Source: Hyphochytrium catenoides
Taxonomy: Eukaryota > Sar > Hyphochytriomycetes > Hyphochytriales > Hyphochytriaceae
DNA: 19,766 nucleotides
NCBI GenBank assembly: GCA_900088475.1
Contig: FLMG01003583.1
Coordinates: 1-19,766 of the forward strand
Reading direction: 5' to 3'
Positions 18,206 through 19,766 of the stretch are shown piece after piece. Every line of letters starts with the position of its first letter. Position 1 is the first letter of the stretch. The notes under the pieces were generated by a model. That model was given only the letters and a program-made list of their open reading frames with translations. It searched no databases and was not told the DNA's origin. The position numbers and the translations under genes were made by a program.

Positions 18206-19595
18206 ACTAGTCGTCGTCCTCTTCCTCAGCTTCTTTCTTCCTCTTTGCCTCTCTCTCTGCCAACCACTCCCTAACTGTCTCTCCTCTTCTCCGCCTTTCT
18301 CATCATTCTCTGAGTCTGCTCTCTTCGATAGGAGACCTCCATCCGCCCCTTTCCACTGCTCTTCTTACTACTGCAGCAGCAGCAACTGGGAGTCCATGTA
18401 CTTGCGGAAGATAGACCCCTCCTTACTACTGTTTTACCATCCTTCTTGTCCACGGCGAGAGAAGAAATCAAGATCGTAGCTGCTGGGACCGGAAGGGTCA
18501 GGCTAGGTCTTGTGCTCTTTTTTGTCCCTTCACAAGCACAACCAGTAGGGAGGTAAGAGAAGAAGACAGAGAGTAGTAATAGTGACACATAAAGAAAGAA
18601 GAGAGCTCCTGGTTAAAAGAGAGCACAGTTGGTGGTGGGGGAGCAGACAGAGCGTCGAGAGAGAGATGAAGAAATCGGGCGAACGATGTGAGTTTGGAAA
18701 GAACAAGAGAACCTCGTTGAACCTGGCGGAGGAAGGCGGTGGGTGGGACGGAGAAGAGCTCAAGCTTTGTGGAGCGCTGGGGAGCCAAAGAAAGAACGAA
18801 AGAAAGAATCAGATGAGTGAATCTAGGAAGCTAATACGATGATTCCCATTCTATTCCTCGTCCCTTTAGCCTCTGATAAACTGGCATCATTATCTCTGTC
18901 CTTTTGCCTACTGCTTTCTTCTCTCGCCAGTCTGTCTCTCTCTCCTCTCTCGTTCTTTTCCATCCTTCCTTATTCCCCGTCTGTTCCTCTCACGTTTTCC
19001 TCTGTTTGTTCTACACTCTGGTGGTGTTCTTCCTACTACTGAACTCTTCACCTCTTCCCTGCTTGATTCCTGTCGTCGCCTCCGTCCATCCAGCAGCCTC
19101 ACCCACCCTCGAGACCTATTACGAAGTTTGAACTTCCGTTCCCGCCTTGGCGCCCACATCTCCTGTAACAACATCGAGGAGCCAGCAGTGGTAGAGGATA
19201 GAGAGCCTGGGATGAAGGAAGGAAAACAGGGAAGGAGAGAAAACGGAGAGAGAAAGTAAAGAAGCGTTAAGAGATGAGGAGGAGGTAAGGGTGCAAAACG
19301 GTAGAATCGGCGAAGACTGATCGACAAGAAGGAGATGAATATCTCCAAGCAAGGGAGTCGACCAGGGACTGAACAGTGAGTACTCGAACAAGGGCAGGAC
19401 GGAAGCTGGGAAAACAGAAGATAGCCAAGGCAAGAGCAAGGGAGGGATAGAGAGAGTGGAGGAGCAGCAAGTGCCAAGGGTCACATGAAAGGTGACTCTT
19501 GTGCACTAGCGCACTCCTATCAGCGCCTCAGTTGCCAACTTTCTTGACAACGCCTACATCACAGACACAATTCTTAGCGCAAAACCCCGTGAACT

Positions 19596-19766
19596 ATGTC
19601 TCCAGCAACCTCCGGTTCCGCAGCGGCGGCCCTGGCCTCAGCTGTCAAAGGCTTGGCCAAACACCATCTCTTCTTCTATTTTCTTTCTACTCTCCTAGTC
19701 CTTGAACTGTGCCCGGCGCTTTTTGCCGGACTATTTTACGGCCTTGGCCAAGGCATTGGGCACGGA
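19596..19766 (+). CDS. N-terminus of an unrecognised membrane protein (cut by right edge)
   Basis: Open from ATG 19596 (A at -3) to the window end, 57 codons with no stop. The first 20 residues are small and Ala/Ser-rich (MSPATSGSAAAALASAVKGL). They are followed by AKHH and a hydrophobic segment of about 30 residues (LFFYFLSTLLVLELCPALF and AGLFYGLGQGI) that could be one long or two short membrane helices. I do not recognise the family. It could also be an N-terminal targeting or signal-anchor region. Three related copies of its start occur at 2960, 5984 and 6914, all truncated or altered. This copy is the only one that keeps the hydrophobic run, which suggests it is the parent. An intron could lie beyond the edge. 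Confidence 0.55.
   Translation, partial: MSPATSGSAAAALASAVKGLAKHHLFFYFLSTLLVLELCPALFAGLFYGLGQGIGHG

Larger units (their letters stand above)
16520..19495. repeat. Inverted segmental repeat, arm 2
   Basis: Reverse-complement partner of arm 1 (7020-9680). It leads directly into the 5' end of the membrane-protein gene at 19596, so it may be that gene's upstream region. It carries about 300 nt (19180-19485) absent from arm 1; part of these is found at 2757-2900. A peptide conserved with arm 1 lies at 17693-17800 (SLQSPASDRALRSTLRRLSP then PGMGARKILKDI). The arm-1 minus strand reads the same with few changes. Its meaning is unknown. Confidence 0.82.

Noticed and set aside
18908-19477. 189-codon minus-strand reading frame
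   Set aside because: It runs through CT/GA-rich low-complexity sequence, is Arg/Ser/Leu-rich without a domain, and is not preserved as one frame in the homologous copies.
1-19766. CRISPR arrays, prokaryotic operons, riboswitches
   Set aside because: There are no regularly spaced repeats. Both recognised genes contain spliceosomal introns, so prokaryotic features are not expected.

Overview
This is a eukaryotic nuclear window. Two genes are split by GT-AG introns with matching phases, the standard code fits, and spacers are long and rich in GA/CT microsatellites. One gene encodes a spliceosome-associated protein (CCDC12/Cwf18 family). The other encodes a CFAP20-domain protein (CFAP20DC/C3orf67 type), a family usually linked to cilia, so the source is probably a flagellated lineage. 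I cannot place the species. No prokaryotic operon, CRISPR array, rRNA or tRNA was seen. Homologies between parts of the window were judged by eye.

Layout. (1) 1-850: 5' flank with two hairpins, no gene. (2) 851-2039, + strand: intact three-exon CCDC12 homolog, 157 aa. (3) 2040-5195: CCDC12 3' flank, rearranged repeat debris, an ankyrin-repeat remnant on the minus strand (3100-3833), and a dead copy of the first two exons of the CFAP20DC-like gene (4814-5195). (4) about 5240-5878: degraded copy of CCDC12 intron 2, exon 3 and 3' flank. (5) 5880-7015: a 1.1-kb palindrome with very similar arms. (6) 7020-9680: first arm of a roughly 3-kb inverted repeat. (7) 9785-11495: second ankyrin remnant and the spacer before the next gene. 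(8) 11496-15944, + strand: intact seven-exon CFAP20DC-like gene, 1141 aa, with one exon of 2.7 kb. (9) 15945-16520: no recognised gene. (10) 16520-19495: second, inverted arm. (11) 19596 to the right edge, + strand: N-terminus of an unrecognised membrane protein cut by the window end. Fragments resembling its start also lie at about 2960, 5984 and 6914.

The main structural result is a tandem segmental duplication. An ancestral order CCDC12 > ankyrin gene (minus) > CFAP20DC fits a duplication running from CCDC12 intron 2 to CFAP20DC exon 2. That leaves one intact and one truncated copy of each end gene, with the junction near 5195-5240. Later inversions and deletions added the palindrome and the 3-kb inverted arms around CFAP20DC. 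Within those diverged arms, one 120-nt stretch is identical base for base (8027-8146 and 18086-18205). I see no evidence that the genes form one pathway. The novelty lies in the duplication architecture and in the repeated motifs of the CFAP20DC-like protein.
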